NCBI RefSeq assembly: GCF_004136015.1
Contig: NZ_CP024866.1
Location: 4,531,046-4,595,045, forward strand
Length of the DNA: 64,000 bases
Reading direction: 5' to 3'
Source of the DNA: Pseudomonas sp. ACM7
GTDB lineage: Bacteria; Pseudomonadota; Gammaproteobacteria; Pseudomonadales; Pseudomonadaceae
Part shown: one piece after another, positions 1-9,095 of the stretch
Layout of the letters: every line of letters begins with the position of its first letter
Numbering within the stretch: position 1 is the stretch's first letter
Notes under the pieces: generated by a model
The model's database searches: none
What the model was told of the DNA's origin: nothing
What the model saw: the letters and a program-made list of their open reading frames with translations, nothing else
Position numbers and translations under genes: made by a program

Positions 1-2
1 TG

Positions 3-1415
3 ATCTCCGATCACGAGTTCGAATCACTGCTCGACGAATTGCACGGCAAAGGCAAGTTCACTGAAGTCGGTACCGCGTCGGGCGCCAGCGCTTCGGTTGT
101 GGCGCCAATTGCCAAGGCTGTTGCACCGAAACCCGTTGCCAAAGCGCCCGAGCCTAAAGCCGAAGCGCCGAAGCCTGCCGCTGCTGCTGCCCCGGCTCCG
201 GCCCGTGCCCCGGCCGCGCCGCCACCGGAAAAACCGGCCAGCGAAGCCGAGACTACCGTGCGGGTCGATACCGCGCGTCTCGACGAAATCATGAACATGG
301 TCGGCGAGTTGGTACTGGTGCGTAACCGCTTGGTCCGTCTGGGCCTCAACAGCGGCGACGAAGCCATGTCCAAGGCCGTGTCGAACCTCGACGTGGTCAC
401 GGCCGACCTGCAAACCGCGGTCATGAAGACCCGGATGCAACCGATCAAGAAGGTCTTCGGGCGTTTCCCGCGCCTGGTTCGCGACCTGGCTCGCCAGCTC
501 AAGAAAGAGATCAACCTGGAATTGGTCGGCGAAGAAACCGACCTCGACAAGAACCTCGTCGAGGCCCTGGCCGACCCGCTGGTCCACTTGGTTCGCAACT
601 CGGTCGACCACGGTATTGAAGAGCCGGCCGAGCGTGAAGCGATGGGCAAGCCTCGCAGCGGCAAGGTGATCCTGTCCGCTGAACAGGAAGGCGACCACAT
701 CCTGCTGTCGATCTCCGATGACGGCAAGGGCATGGACGCCGATGTTCTGCGCGGCATTGCCGTGAAGAAAGGCTTGATGGACAAGGATGCAGCGGATCGC
801 CTCAGCGAATCCGATTGCTTCAACCTGATCTTCGCGCCGGGTTTCTCGACCAAGACCGAAATTTCCGATGTCTCCGGACGCGGCGTGGGCATGGACGTGG
901 TGAAAACCAAAATCGCCCAGCTCAACGGCACCATCAATATCTATTCGACCAAGGGCAAGGGCTCGAAGATCGTCATCAAGGTCCCGTTGACCCTGGCGAT
1001 CATGCCGACGCTGATGGTCATGCTGGGCAACCAGGCGTTTGCGTTCCCGCTGGTGAACGTCAACGAGATCTTCCACCTCGACCTGTCGCGCACCAACGTG
1101 GTGGACGGCCAGGAAGTGGTGATCGTGCGGGACAAGGCGCTGCCATTGTTCTACCTCAAACGCTGGCTGGTCAGCTCCGCCGCTCACGAAGAGCAGCGCG
1201 AAGGCCATGTGGTGATCCTTTCGGTGGGCACTCAGCGGATCGGCTTCGTCGTCGATCAACTGGTGGGCCAGGAAGAAGTGGTCATCAAGCCATTGGGCAA
1301 AATGCTCCAGGGAACCCCGGGCATGTCCGGCGCCACCATCACCGGTGACGGCCGCATTGCGCTGATTCTCGATGTTCCGAGCATGCTCAAGCGTTACGCC
1401 GCACGGCGTATTTGA
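3..1415 (+). CDS. cheA: Chemotaxis histidine kinase CheA, C-terminal part (5' end outside window)
   Basis: CheA is the cytoplasmic histidine kinase that phosphorylates CheY and CheB in the chemoreceptor array. The frame is open from base 3, so the first ATG at 39 is internal and the Hpt (P1) domain lies upstream of the window. Visible parts, in order: an Ala/Pro-rich linker, the P3 dimerisation helices ([19 protein letters not shown]), the ATPase domain with N-box (LVRNSVDHG), G1 box (DDGKGMD) and F/G2 boxes (APGFST, GRGVGMD), and the CheW-like P5 domain up to the stop. cheB follows after a 49-base gap. The family assignment is secure; only the N-terminal length is unknown. Confidence 0.97.
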   Translation: MSDHEFESLLDELHGKGKFTEVGTASGASASVVAPIAKAVAPKPVAKAPEPKAEAPKPAAAAAPAPARAPAAPPPEKPASEAETTVRVDTARLDEIMNMVGELVLVRNRLVRLGLNSGDEAMSKAVSNLDVVTADLQTAVMKTRMQPIKKVFGRFPRLVRDLARQLKKEINLELVGEETDLDKNLVEALADPLVHLVRNSVDHGIEEPAEREAMGKPRSGKVILSAEQEGDHILLSISDDGKGMDADVLRGIAVKKGLMDKDAADRLSESDCFNLIFAPGFSTKTEISDVSGRGVGMDVVKTKIAQLNGTINIYSTKGKGSKIVIKVPLTLAIMPTLMVMLGNQAFAFPLVNVNEIFHLDLSRTNVVDGQEVVIVRDKALPLFYLKRWLVSSAAHEEQREGHVVILSVGTQRIGFVVDQLVGQEEVVIKPLGKMLQGTPGMSGATITGDGRIALILDVPSMLKRYAARRI

Positions 1416-1464
1416 TTCTGGTGGGGCGGGGCGACTGAGCCTCGCTCCGTCTAACGGAGTGTTT

Positions 1465-2595
1465 ATGGCAGTTAAAGTCCTGGTGGTGGACGATTCGGGG
1501 TTTTTCCGCCGCCGCGTCTCGGAAATTCTTTCAGCGGATCCGAATATCCAGGTCGTCGGCACGGCGACCAACGGAAAAGAGGCGATTGATCAGGCGCTGG
1601 CCCTCAAGCCAGACGTGATCACCATGGACTACGAGATGCCGATGATGGATGGCATCACGGCGGTGCGGCACATCATGCAGCGCTGCCCGACCCCGGTGCT
1701 GATGTTCTCCTCGCTGACCCACGAAGGCGCTCGGGTAACCCTCGACGCGCTGGACGCCGGCGCGGTGGATTTCCTGCCGAAGAATTTCGAAGACATCTCC
1801 CGCAACCCGGAGAAGGTCAAGCAACTGCTGTGCGAGAAGATTCTCAGCATCTCGCGCAGTAACCGTCGCGCCAACACCTACAGCGCTCCGGCACCTGTCG
1901 CCGCACCCGCCCCGACGCCTGCACCTTCGAGCGTCAGCAGCTACGGCAGCAGCGCGCCTGCGCGTCCGGCACCGGCGCCGATTCCGGCGCGTACCCACGC
2001 CCCGGCCTCGTCGTCGCCCGCGCCGAAACGCAAAGCCTACAAACTGGTCGCCATCGGTACGTCCACTGGCGGCCCGGTTGCCCTGCAGCGGGTTCTGACC
2101 CAGTTGCCGGCCAACTTCCCTGCACCCATCGTATTGATCCAGCACATGCCGGCCGCCTTCACCAAGGCCTTCGCCGAACGACTGGACAAGCTCTGCCGCA
2201 TCAGCGTCAAGGAAGCCGAGGATGGCGACATCCTGCGTCCGGGCCTGGCGTTGCTGGCGCCGGGTGGCAAGCAAATGATGATCGACGGCCGTGGCGCGGT
2301 GAAGATCCTCCCGGGCGACGAACGTCTGAACTACAAGCCGTGCGTGGACATCACCTTCGGTTCCGCAGCCAAGTCTTACGGTGACAAAGTTCTGGCGGTC
2401 GTATTGACCGGCATGGGCGCCGATGGTCGCGAAGGCGCGCGTCTGCTCAAGCAGGGCGGCAGCTCGATCTGGGCTCAGGATGAAGCCAGCTGCGTGATCT
2501 ACGGCATGCCGATGGCCATTGTCAAAGCCGAACTCGCCGACGCGGTGTACGGCCTGGACGATATTGGCAAGCATCTGGTCGAGGCTTGTATCTGA
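1465..2595 (+). CDS. cheB: Chemotaxis response regulator / protein-glutamate methylesterase CheB
   Basis: CheB removes methyl groups from, and deamidates, receptor glutamines/glutamates for adaptation; CheA phosphorylates it. The start is ATG 1465, preceded by GGAG at 1456, giving 376 aa; an upstream in-frame ATG at 1372 lies inside cheA and is rejected. The receiver domain (about 1-125) has the acidic pair D9-D10 and phospho-acceptor D55 in TMDYEMP. A Pro/Ala-rich linker (about 140-190) leads to the methylesterase domain with GTSTGGP (catalytic Ser), QHMP (His) and GMGADG (Asp). The stop overlaps the motC start as TGATG, so translation is probably coupled. Confidence 0.97.
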   Translation: MAVKVLVVDDSGFFRRRVSEILSADPNIQVVGTATNGKEAIDQALALKPDVITMDYEMPMMDGITAVRHIMQRCPTPVLMFSSLTHEGARVTLDALDAGAVDFLPKNFEDISRNPEKVKQLLCEKILSISRSNRRANTYSAPAPVAAPAPTPAPSSVSSYGSSAPARPAPAPIPARTHAPASSSPAPKRKAYKLVAIGTSTGGPVALQRVLTQLPANFPAPIVLIQHMPAAFTKAFAERLDKLCRISVKEAEDGDILRPGLALLAPGGKQMMIDGRGAVKILPGDERLNYKPCVDITFGSAAKSYGDKVLAVVLTGMGADGREGARLLKQGGSSIWAQDEASCVIYGMPMAIVKAELADAVYGLDDIGKHLVEACI

Positions 2596-3335
2596 TGGAT
2601 GTTTTAAGCCTCATCGGGATCATCATGGCGTTTGTCGCCATCATTGGCGGCAACTACCTTGAAGGCGGCCACCTCGGCGCTCTGGCCAACGGCCCGGCGG
2701 CGTTGATCGTACTCGGTGGGACCATCGGTGCGGCGCTGTTGCAGGCGCCGATGAGCGCCTTCAAGCGCGCCATGCAGATTCTGGCCTGGATCCTGTTTCC
2801 GCCACGCATCGACCTCGCCGGTGGCGTCGATCGTGTTGTCAGCTGGAGCCTGACCGCACGCAAGGAAGGCTTGCTCGGTCTGGAAGGGGTGGCCGACGCC
2901 GAACCTGACAACTACTCGCGCAAAGGCCTGCAACTGCTGGTGGACGGCGCCGAACCGGAAGCGATTCGCAGCATTCTGGAAGTGGATTTCTACACTCAGG
3001 AAAGCCGCGACATCGAAGCCGCCAAAGTCTTCGAAAGCATGGGCGGCTACGCGCCGACCATCGGCATCATCGGTGCGGTGATGGGCCTGATCCACGTGAT
3101 GGGCAACCTGGCCGATCCATCGCAACTGGGTAGCGGCATTGCCGTGGCCTTCGTCGCGACCATCTACGGCGTGGCCAGTGCCAACCTGGTGCTGCTGCCG
3201 ATTGCCGCCAAACTCAAGTCCGTCGCTTTGCGGCAGTCGCGTTATCGCGAAATGTTGTTGGAAGGCATTCTGTCGATCGCCGAAGGTGAAAACCCTCGCT
3301 CTATTGAGTTGAAGCTTCAGGGCTTCATGGATTGA
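2595..3335 (+). CDS. motC: Flagellar motor stator subunit MotC (MotA family)
   Basis: MotC is the MotA-type subunit of the second Pseudomonas stator (MotCD), which forms the ion channel driving the flagellum. The 246-aa protein starts at ATG 2595, overlapping the cheB stop by one base. Four hydrophobic segments are visible: two at about residues 4-50, and two at about 150-205 (GYAPTIGIIGAVMGLIHVM and the segment after SGIAVAFVATIYG). The cytoplasmic charged loop lies between the pairs. The neighbour motD encodes the MotB-like partner, so the MotC rather than MotA name rests on context. Confidence 0.95.
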   Translation: MDVLSLIGIIMAFVAIIGGNYLEGGHLGALANGPAALIVLGGTIGAALLQAPMSAFKRAMQILAWILFPPRIDLAGGVDRVVSWSLTARKEGLLGLEGVADAEPDNYSRKGLQLLVDGAEPEAIRSILEVDFYTQESRDIEAAKVFESMGGYAPTIGIIGAVMGLIHVMGNLADPSQLGSGIAVAFVATIYGVASANLVLLPIAAKLKSVALRQSRYREMLLEGILSIAEGENPRSIELKLQGFMD

Positions 3336-3350
3336 TGGGAGACATGGACC

Positions 3351-4241
3351 ATGGCACGTCGTCGCCAACCTGAAGAACATGTAAACCATGAGCGTTGGCT
3401 GGTTTCGTACGCCGACTTCATTACGTTGCTGTTCGCTTTCTTCGTGGTGATGTACTCGATCTCTTCGATCAACGAAGGCAAGTACAAGGTTATTTCCGAA
3501 GCGTTGATCGGGGTCTTTACCGACTCCGACCGCGCCCTCAAGCCGATCCCGATCGGCGACGAGCGACCGAAGACCGTGACCCCGGCCAAGCCGCTGGTTA
3601 AAGACGCCGAGCAGGTCGATGCCGGTATCGCGGGTGCCAGCGATCCGCTCAAAAGCATCGCCGACGACATCAGCGCCGCGTTCGGCGACTTGATCAGTTC
3701 CAACCAGATGACCATTCGCGGCAACGAACTGTGGGTCGAGATCGAACTCAATTCCAGCCTGTTGTTCGGCAGCGGCGACGCCATGCCCAGCGACATCGCG
3801 TTCAACATCATCGACAAGGTTGCTGCGATTCTGAAGCCGTTCGACAACCCGATTCACGTCGAAGGTTTCACTGACGATCAACCGATCCGCACCGCGCAAT
3901 ACCCGACCAACTGGGAGCTGTCCTCCGCCCGGTCGGCGAGCATCGTGCGCATGCTGGCGATGCAGGGTGTGAACCCCGGTCGTCTGGCGTCGGTGGGTTA
4001 CGGCGAGTTCCAGCCAGTGGCCAACAACGCCACTGCCGAGGGCCGGGCGCGTAACCGTCGCGTGGTGCTGGTGGTGTCACGAAATCTGGATGTACGCCGC
4101 AGCCTCACGGGTACCGGAACGGCCAATGCGAAACCGGATGCCGCGTTGAAGCGTGCTGGCACACAAACTGCACCGACCCCGGTCAAGTCGCCGGGACGAG
4201 AGAGTGCCGTCAATTCTCCGTCACCCGCATTAATACGTTGA
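3351..4241 (+). CDS. motD: Flagellar motor stator subunit MotD (MotB family, OmpA-like)
   Basis: MotD is the peptidoglycan-anchored stator subunit that pairs with MotC. The 296-aa product has a short basic N-terminus, then one membrane helix holding the proton-binding Asp (D22 in SYADFITLLF), a periplasmic plug/linker, and an OmpA-like peptidoglycan-binding domain (about 140-250) with the features VEGFTDDQP, NWELSSARS and GRARNRRV. The last 40 residues are low-complexity Ala/Pro/Thr. It begins 15 bases after motC. Confidence 0.95.
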   Translation: MARRRQPEEHVNHERWLVSYADFITLLFAFFVVMYSISSINEGKYKVISEALIGVFTDSDRALKPIPIGDERPKTVTPAKPLVKDAEQVDAGIAGASDPLKSIADDISAAFGDLISSNQMTIRGNELWVEIELNSSLLFGSGDAMPSDIAFNIIDKVAAILKPFDNPIHVEGFTDDQPIRTAQYPTNWELSSARSASIVRMLAMQGVNPGRLASVGYGEFQPVANNATAEGRARNRRVVLVVSRNLDVRRSLTGTGTANAKPDAALKRAGTQTAPTPVKSPGRESAVNSPSPALIR

Positions 4242-4284
4242 GCTTTTCCTCGGTCGACCATTTCGACCGGGAGGAACAATCCGA

Positions 4285-5073
4285 ATGAGAGTCTGGGCAG
4301 TCGCCAATCAAAAGGGTGGTGTCGGTAAAACCACTTCCTCTATCGCTTTAGCCGGTTTACTGGCCGAGGCGGGCAAGCGCGTGGTTGTGGTCGATCTCGA
4401 CCCGCACGGCTCCATGACCAGCTACTTCGGTTACGACCCCGACAGCCTGGAACACAGCAGCTACGACCTGTTCCTGCACAAGGGCAGTGTGCCGCAAGGC
4501 TTGCCCGGTCAGTTGCTGTTGCCCACCAGCCACGAGAGTATTTCCCTGCTGCCATCAAGCACCGCACTCGCGACCCTCGAGCGCCAGTCGCCGGGGCAGA
4601 GTGGTTTGGGCCTGGTGATTGCCAAGAGCCTGGCGCAACTTTGGCAGGATTTCGATTACGCCGTGATCGACAGTCCGCCGTTGCTCGGCGTGCTGATGGT
4701 CAATGCCTTGGCGGCGAGCCAGCAATTGGTGATTCCGGTGCAGACCGAACACCTGGCGGTCAAAGGCCTGGAACGCATGGTCAACACCCTGGCGATGATC
4801 AACCGTTCGCGTAAACAGGCGCTGCCTTTCTGTATCGTGCCGACTTTGTTCGACCGCCGCACGCAGGCGTCCCTCGGAACGCTGCGGGTGTTGCGCGACA
4901 AATACCCGGAAGAAATCTGGCAGGGCTACATCCCGGTCGATACCCGCTTGCGTGACGCCAGCCGTGCCGGCGTGACGCCTTCGCAGTTCGACGGCAAGAG
5001 CCGTGGTGTTCTCGCGTACCGCGCACTGCTCAAGCATCTGCTGGCCGCACAACTTGTTCCGCAGGTGGCGTGA
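4285..5073 (+). CDS. parC: ParA-like ATPase ParC of the chemotaxis cluster
   Basis: This 262-aa ParA/MinD-type ATPase has the deviant Walker A KGGVGKTT at residues 10-17, a switch I region DLDPHGS and Walker B-like DYAVIDSPP. In polarly flagellated Vibrio and Pseudomonas the ParC ATPase encoded in the che operon positions chemotaxis arrays at the cell pole through ParP; that role is inferred here from the position between motD and a CheW-domain gene. A GGAGG-type site lies at about 4271. A REPIN separates it from parP. Confidence 0.9.
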   Translation: MRVWAVANQKGGVGKTTSSIALAGLLAEAGKRVVVVDLDPHGSMTSYFGYDPDSLEHSSYDLFLHKGSVPQGLPGQLLLPTSHESISLLPSSTALATLERQSPGQSGLGLVIAKSLAQLWQDFDYAVIDSPPLLGVLMVNALAASQQLVIPVQTEHLAVKGLERMVNTLAMINRSRKQALPFCIVPTLFDRRTQASLGTLRVLRDKYPEEIWQGYIPVDTRLRDASRAGVTPSQFDGKSRGVLAYRALLKHLLAAQLVPQVA

Positions 5074-5089
5074 GATGAACCCAATTCCT

Positions 5090-5178
5090 GTAGGAGCTGC
5101 CGCAGGCTGCGATCTTTTGATCTTGCTTTGTGACGTCCTTGAAATCGCCAAAAGATCGCAGCCTGCGGCAGCTCCTAC
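5090..5178. repeat. REPIN, type A (GTAGGAGCTGCC core), between parC and parP
   Basis: Perfect 29-bp inverted arms at 5090-5118 and 5150-5178 enclose a 31-bp spacer. The arm begins GTAGGAGCTGCC and ends GCGATCTTTT, the same class as the copies at 16937, 23702 and 33241. It sits inside the operon and ends 12 bases before the parP ATG. Confidence 0.93.
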
Positions 5179-5190
5179 GGTGGTGCGCGC

Positions 5191-6078
5191 ATGAACCGGC
5201 CGGTGAAGGTTACCTCGCGTCCGCAACTGGCGCTGCAGTCTTATCTGGACAGCTTGCTGATGGAGGCGACCGAAGAGTTGCCGTTGGAAGTCGAAGCGCT
5301 GGTTGAAGTCGTCGAGGTTGTTGAAGCGCTCGAGGTTGAAGCCGCGCTGGACGAGTTCCAGGCTGCTGTGCTCGAAGAGCAGGCCCGTGATGCGCAGAAA
5401 CCTGCCGTCGCTGCCGCGCCAGTAGTAGCGGCAGTCGTTGAGAAAGCACCGGTAGCCGTGATCGAAGCACCAGCGCCGGTTCTCGCACCGATCTCGACCA
5501 TCGCACCGTTGCTGCAAGCCTTGGTGCCGCCGGTGGTCGAAGTCCACCTGCCACCGAGCAACACGCCACCACCAGTGGAAACCGATGGTCGCCCGTCCTG
5601 GGCCGCCGAGCCATTCGAATGCCTGTTGTTCGATGTCGCCGGGCTGACCCTGGCGGTGCCGCTGGTATGTCTGGGCTCGATATATTCCCTGGCCGGTCAC
5701 GAGCTGACACCGCTGTTCGGTCAGCCGGAGTGGTTCCTCGGGATCCTGCCGAGCCAGGCCGGCAACCTGAAGGTATTGGACACCGCGCGTTGGGTCATGC
5801 CGGACCGCTACCGCGACGATTTCCGCCAGGGCCTGCAATACGTTATTTCGGTTCAGGGCTACGAGTGGGGGCTGGCGGTGCATCAGGTCAGCCGCTCGTT
5901 GCGCCTGGACCCGAACGAAATCAAATGGAGAAGTCATCGAGGTCAGCGGCCATGGCTCGCCGGCACGGTAATTGAGCACATGTGTGCATTGCTGGACGTT
6001 TCCGCCCTGGCCGAGTTGATCGCCAGCGGTGGGGCAAAGCACATGAGCGGCAGCAAGCCGCTACACAAACCGACATAG
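5191..6078 (+). CDS. parP: ParP-like protein with C-terminal CheW domain
   Basis: The protein (295 aa) has a variable acidic/Ala/Pro-rich N-terminal half (about 1-130, rich in Glu and Val early, Pro later) and a C-terminal CheW-like domain (about 140-285, beginning near FECLLFDVAGLTLAVPL). ParP proteins couple ParC to CheA in polar arrays; that function is inferred from domain order and the parC neighbour. The start ATG 5191 is preceded by the REPIN arm, and no clear Shine-Dalgarno sequence is visible in the remaining 12 bases, which is unusual for this operon. Confidence 0.87.
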   Translation: MNRPVKVTSRPQLALQSYLDSLLMEATEELPLEVEALVEVVEVVEALEVEAALDEFQAAVLEEQARDAQKPAVAAAPVVAAVVEKAPVAVIEAPAPVLAPISTIAPLLQALVPPVVEVHLPPSNTPPPVETDGRPSWAAEPFECLLFDVAGLTLAVPLVCLGSIYSLAGHELTPLFGQPEWFLGILPSQAGNLKVLDTARWVMPDRYRDDFRQGLQYVISVQGYEWGLAVHQVSRSLRLDPNEIKWRSHRGQRPWLAGTVIEHMCALLDVSALAELIASGGAKHMSGSKPLHKPT

Positions 6079-6166
6079 CTGCCGACATAACAAGTATGCG
6101 ACGGCATTGTTGAATGCCGCCAACAGAACACACACCGCCAGAAGCGGTTTTTCGAGGGGTCAGGGT

Positions 6167-6652
6167 ATGAGTAGTCAAGCGACGAATGCAAAAGGTTCTG
6201 AAGATCCGATCCTGCAATGGGTGACCTTCAAACTGGACAACGAAACCTACGGCATCAACGTGATGCGCGTTCAGGAAGTCCTGCGTTACACCGAAATCGC
6301 CCCGGTCCCGGGTGCCCCGAGCTACGTGCTGGGCATCATCAACCTGCGCGGTAATGTGGTCACCGTGATTGACACCCGTCAGCGCTTCGGCCTGATGAAT
6401 GCCGAGATCAGTGACAACACCCGTATCGTCATCATCGAAGCCGACAAGCAAGTCGTCGGGATCATGGTCGACAGCGTGGCCGAAGTGGTTTACCTGCGTC
6501 AGTCGGAAATCGAAACCGCGCCGAACGTCGGTAACGAAGAATCCGCCAAGTTCATTCAAGGCGTGTGCAACAAGAACAACGAACTGCTGATCCTGGTCGA
6601 GCTGGACAAGATGATGAGCGAAGAAGAATGGTCGGACCTGGAGAACATCTGA
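6167..6652 (+). CDS. cheW: Chemotaxis coupling protein CheW
   Basis: CheW is the scaffold linking chemoreceptors to CheA. The 161-aa product has a single CheW domain with the typical beginning WVTFKLDNETYGINV, the PGAPSYVLGIINLRG loop and VVTVIDTRQRFG. ATG 6167 is preferred over the upstream in-frame ATG at 6107 because GAGGGG lies directly before it and the family begins at this point. The stop overlaps the next gene's region with no spacing. Confidence 0.95.
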   Translation: MSSQATNAKGSEDPILQWVTFKLDNETYGINVMRVQEVLRYTEIAPVPGAPSYVLGIINLRGNVVTVIDTRQRFGLMNAEISDNTRIVIIEADKQVVGIMVDSVAEVVYLRQSEIETAPNVGNEESAKFIQGVCNKNNELLILVELDKMMSEEEWSDLENI

Positions 6653-7045
6653 TTGATTCTTGAGGTAGCGGTCATTGTCCTGTTCCTCTTCTGGGCAGGC
6701 ACGCTGGCGATGTTTCTGGCGTACATACGAGGCCAACGACTGATCGCCGCGCAACAGGCCCAGGGCGATGCGCTGCGCGATCAGCGCATCAAGGACCTGG
6801 GCAAGCGAGTTGACGACTACCAGAGCGGCAACGTGCGCATGGGTGAAGACCTGCACGAACTGCGCGCGGTGGTGGGCCCGTTAACGGACAAACTGGCTCA
6901 GCTGGAACAGCGCGATCCGTCGAGCCTGTCGTTTGCCCAGGCGGCAAAACTGGTCGGTATGGGCGCGAGCGTCGATGAACTGACTCAATCCTGCGGCTTG
7001 ACCCAGGCTGAGGCGGAGTTGATGAGTAAGTTGCACAAGAACTGA
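6653..7045 (+). CDS. DUF2802 family protein, one N-terminal membrane helix
   Basis: The 130-aa product begins at TTG 6653, directly after the cheW stop (TGATTG). Residues 2-24 form a hydrophobic helix, followed by a charged coiled-coil-like stretch (about 30-95) and a C-terminal helix-turn-helix-like segment (AAKLVGMGASVDELTQSCGL). DUF2802 genes commonly close the Pseudomonas che/mot operon; their function is not established. The TTG start is inferred from tight coupling, since no ATG lies nearby. Confidence 0.82.
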   Translation: MILEVAVIVLFLFWAGTLAMFLAYIRGQRLIAAQQAQGDALRDQRIKDLGKRVDDYQSGNVRMGEDLHELRAVVGPLTDKLAQLEQRDPSSLSFAQAAKLVGMGASVDELTQSCGLTQAEAELMSKLHKN

Positions 7046-7051
7046 CAGATC

Positions 7052-7145
7052 AAAAGATCGCAGCCTCGTTTCACTCGACAGCTCCTACATTGGGATGGCT
7101 TACCCCGTGTAGGAGCTGTCGAGTGAAACGAGGCTGCGATCTTTT
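7052..7145. repeat. REPIN with long variant arms
   Basis: Perfect 38-bp inverted arms (7052-7089 and 7108-7145) enclose an 18-bp spacer. The ends match the type A REPIN (AAAAGATCGCAG and GCTCCTACA), but the middle of the arm carries CTCGTTTCACTCGACA in place of the shorter CCTGCGGC. It separates the che operon from the convergent fliK-like genes and may act as a transcription end. Confidence 0.92.
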
Positions 7146-7161
7146 TGCATTCAACACAGAA

Positions 7162-7491
7162 TCAATAGTCATCCCCGCGCTCGGTAATGTCCTTCTCGAT
7201 CATCGCCGCATCCGGATCTTGCCCCTTGGGGAACTTACCCTTCAAATTCCACGCAAACGCAATAATCTCGGCAATCGTGCGATACAACTCCTGCGGAATA
7301 CTCTCCCCCAATTCCATCCGCGCCAGCAGTTTCACCAGCTCGGCGTTTTCGTAGATGGGCACTTCATAATCGCGGGCAATCTTCAGAATGGCTTCGGCCA
7401 GTGCTTCGTCACCTTTGGCCGTGAGGGTAGGGGCGTGGGTGCCGTCGTACTTGAGCGCGATGGCCTGGCGCGGGGTGTTGGGGTTTTTCAT
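7162..7491 (-). CDS. Stand-alone FlhB/YscU C-terminal-domain protein
   Basis: This 109-aa protein corresponds to only the cytoplasmic domain of the flagellar export switch protein FlhB: RQAIALKYDG, PIYENAELVKLLARM, LGESIPQELYRTIAEIIAF. It lacks the membrane domain, and the residues before the domain read MKNPNTPRQ instead of the family's self-cleaving NPTH. The start ATG 7491 overlaps the stop of the upstream fliK-like gene (ATGA), so the two are coupled. In FlhB this domain responds to FliK during the export specificity switch; a related role here is inference. The downstream limit is the REPIN. Confidence 0.88.
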   Translation of the reverse strand: MKNPNTPRQAIALKYDGTHAPTLTAKGDEALAEAILKIARDYEVPIYENAELVKLLARMELGESIPQELYRTIAEIIAFAWNLKGKFPKGQDPDAAMIEKDITERGDDY

Positions 7492-9062
7492 GCGGTTTCG
7501 TCGACCCAGCGTTGTTCGAGACGGGTTTGAGGGCCCTGTGGCGGTGTGCCAAGGTGGCAATCGAGATCGCCGACATTCAGGCCGGAGGCCAGCAGGCGCT
7601 GACGCAGTTCGGCCAGGTTACTTTCGATCAGGCTGGCGGTGTACGGGCGTTCGGCCCACAGCTGGCTGGACAGGCTGCCTTTGATCAGTTGTGCCTGAAT
7701 CTGCAGCGGGCCCAAAGGCTCCATGTCGAATGCCAGGTCCACTCGCCACAATTGTTGTTTGGGTTCGCGCTCGTCGCGGCGTTCGTTTTGTTGTTCTTTC
7801 TCGGGCGCGTCTTCGCGCTGGAACTTGACCTGCAACGGCACGATGTCCTGCAGATTGCGCATCGGGATTTCCAGTTGCCAGGTGCTCATCAACCGTCCGT
7901 CGTCAGTGACGCCGGTCTGTTCCAGGCTCGACAGTTGATGGCTTTGCAGGCGTGAAACAGCCGCTGCGGCCAAACGCAGCAAGTGCTCGAGATCGCCTTC
8001 GCCGTCCATGCTTTGTAACAGCCGTTCGGGCAGCGGGAAGCTGGTGGGCTGCGGTTTGGCGCTGACCTGACCGAGCATGCCGAGGGCGCTGCGCACGAAG
8101 TTCGGCATGGCCTGGGCCAAAGTGTTGGCGGCAATGATCGCGTTGAGATTGGTGTTGGCCGGCAGGCCTGGCGTCAGTTGTGCGATCAGCTTGAGCAGAT
8201 CGCCTTTCATGTCCGGGGCCAGCGTCGGGTTCTGACCGCTGAGCAGTTTGGCTTCAAGGAACAGCCCGCTATTGGCCAGTGCCTGGGCCAGCCCCTTTGG
8301 CGTGCTGAGTTGTTGAACATCGGGCAGGCCGGCGAGCAACTTGTCGACGGCGGCACGCAGATCACTGGAGGTCTGATTCGAGGACGGCAGGTTTTGCAGG
8401 AGCTTGAGCAGGCCATCCAACGAACCCTGGCGACTCTGTTGACTGACCAGTTGTTGGGTCACCGCCAATTGCTCCTGACGACTGCTCAATGGCACGAACT
8501 TCAGCGTCTGGGTGTCCTGCACCAGCGCGCTCAGCAAGGTACCGATGCGCAGCGGCGTCGGGCTGTCGATGCTCAGGGTGCTGCCGCTCAACGCGGTGTT
8601 GAGCAAGCTCACCATCGAGCGAAACACCGTCGGCTGGCCCGGCACCTGCGGCAACACCTGAGAGGTCAGCACTTTGCCTTGCAGCAGGGTGCCGACGGGC
8701 AGTTGCGCCGTGTCGATACGGGTGAGGGTGGCGATGCTGGAGGCGATGGCCTGTTGCACGGTGACGGCCAGATTACCCGCCGACGGCTGGGTGATCGCCA
8801 GGCTGGTGCCCTGAGGCAACGGTTGGGTGCTGGTGGCCTGGACCGTGGTCTGACGGCCGCTGTCGAGGGTGACCTTGAGCAACAGTTGAAAGGTCTGATC
8901 CGCCTGCTTGAGTGACAGCACTTCGGCCTTGGCGGTCTGGCCCGCAGTGATCAGGCCCTCCATCGGCGTCAGTAACTTCAGCAGGTCGCCACTTACCACC
9001 AGCGGCCGCGAAGTCGCGGGCGTGGTCTGCGGTAGCGGGAGGATGTTCATTTCGCCTGTCAT
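7488..9062 (-). CDS. FliK-like flagellar hook-length control protein
   Basis: The 524-aa protein is Gln/Leu/Ser/Thr-rich over most of its length. Its C-terminal domain (about 370-510) matches the Flg_hook/FliK type, with WQLEIPMRN, LWRVDLAFDMEPLGPLQIQ and AELRQRLLASGLNVGDLDC. FliK measures hook length and signals to FlhB. The canonical fliK normally lies in the main flagellar cluster, so this is probably a second FliK-family protein (inference). ATG 9062 is used; ATG 9050 is also possible. The pairing with a stand-alone FlhB C-domain is notable. Confidence 0.85.
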   Translation of the reverse strand: MTGEMNILPLPQTTPATSRPLVVSGDLLKLLTPMEGLITAGQTAKAEVLSLKQADQTFQLLLKVTLDSGRQTTVQATSTQPLPQGTSLAITQPSAGNLAVTVQQAIASSIATLTRIDTAQLPVGTLLQGKVLTSQVLPQVPGQPTVFRSMVSLLNTALSGSTLSIDSPTPLRIGTLLSALVQDTQTLKFVPLSSRQEQLAVTQQLVSQQSRQGSLDGLLKLLQNLPSSNQTSSDLRAAVDKLLAGLPDVQQLSTPKGLAQALANSGLFLEAKLLSGQNPTLAPDMKGDLLKLIAQLTPGLPANTNLNAIIAANTLAQAMPNFVRSALGMLGQVSAKPQPTSFPLPERLLQSMDGEGDLEHLLRLAAAAVSRLQSHQLSSLEQTGVTDDGRLMSTWQLEIPMRNLQDIVPLQVKFQREDAPEKEQQNERRDEREPKQQLWRVDLAFDMEPLGPLQIQAQLIKGSLSSQLWAERPYTASLIESNLAELRQRLLASGLNVGDLDCHLGTPPQGPQTRLEQRWVDETA

Positions 9063-9095
9063 ACGCGGTCACAACCTGAGGAAATTGCCCTCTTG

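Noticed and set aside
1372..1464. Longer N-terminus for CheB
   Set aside because: It would overlap the end of cheA, lacks a ribosome-binding site and has no receiver-domain similarity; ATG 1465 has GGAG and the family start.
4555..6042. Open frame of 495 codons antisense to parC and parP
   Set aside because: Runs across a REPIN and through two recognised genes; composition is that of a shadow frame.
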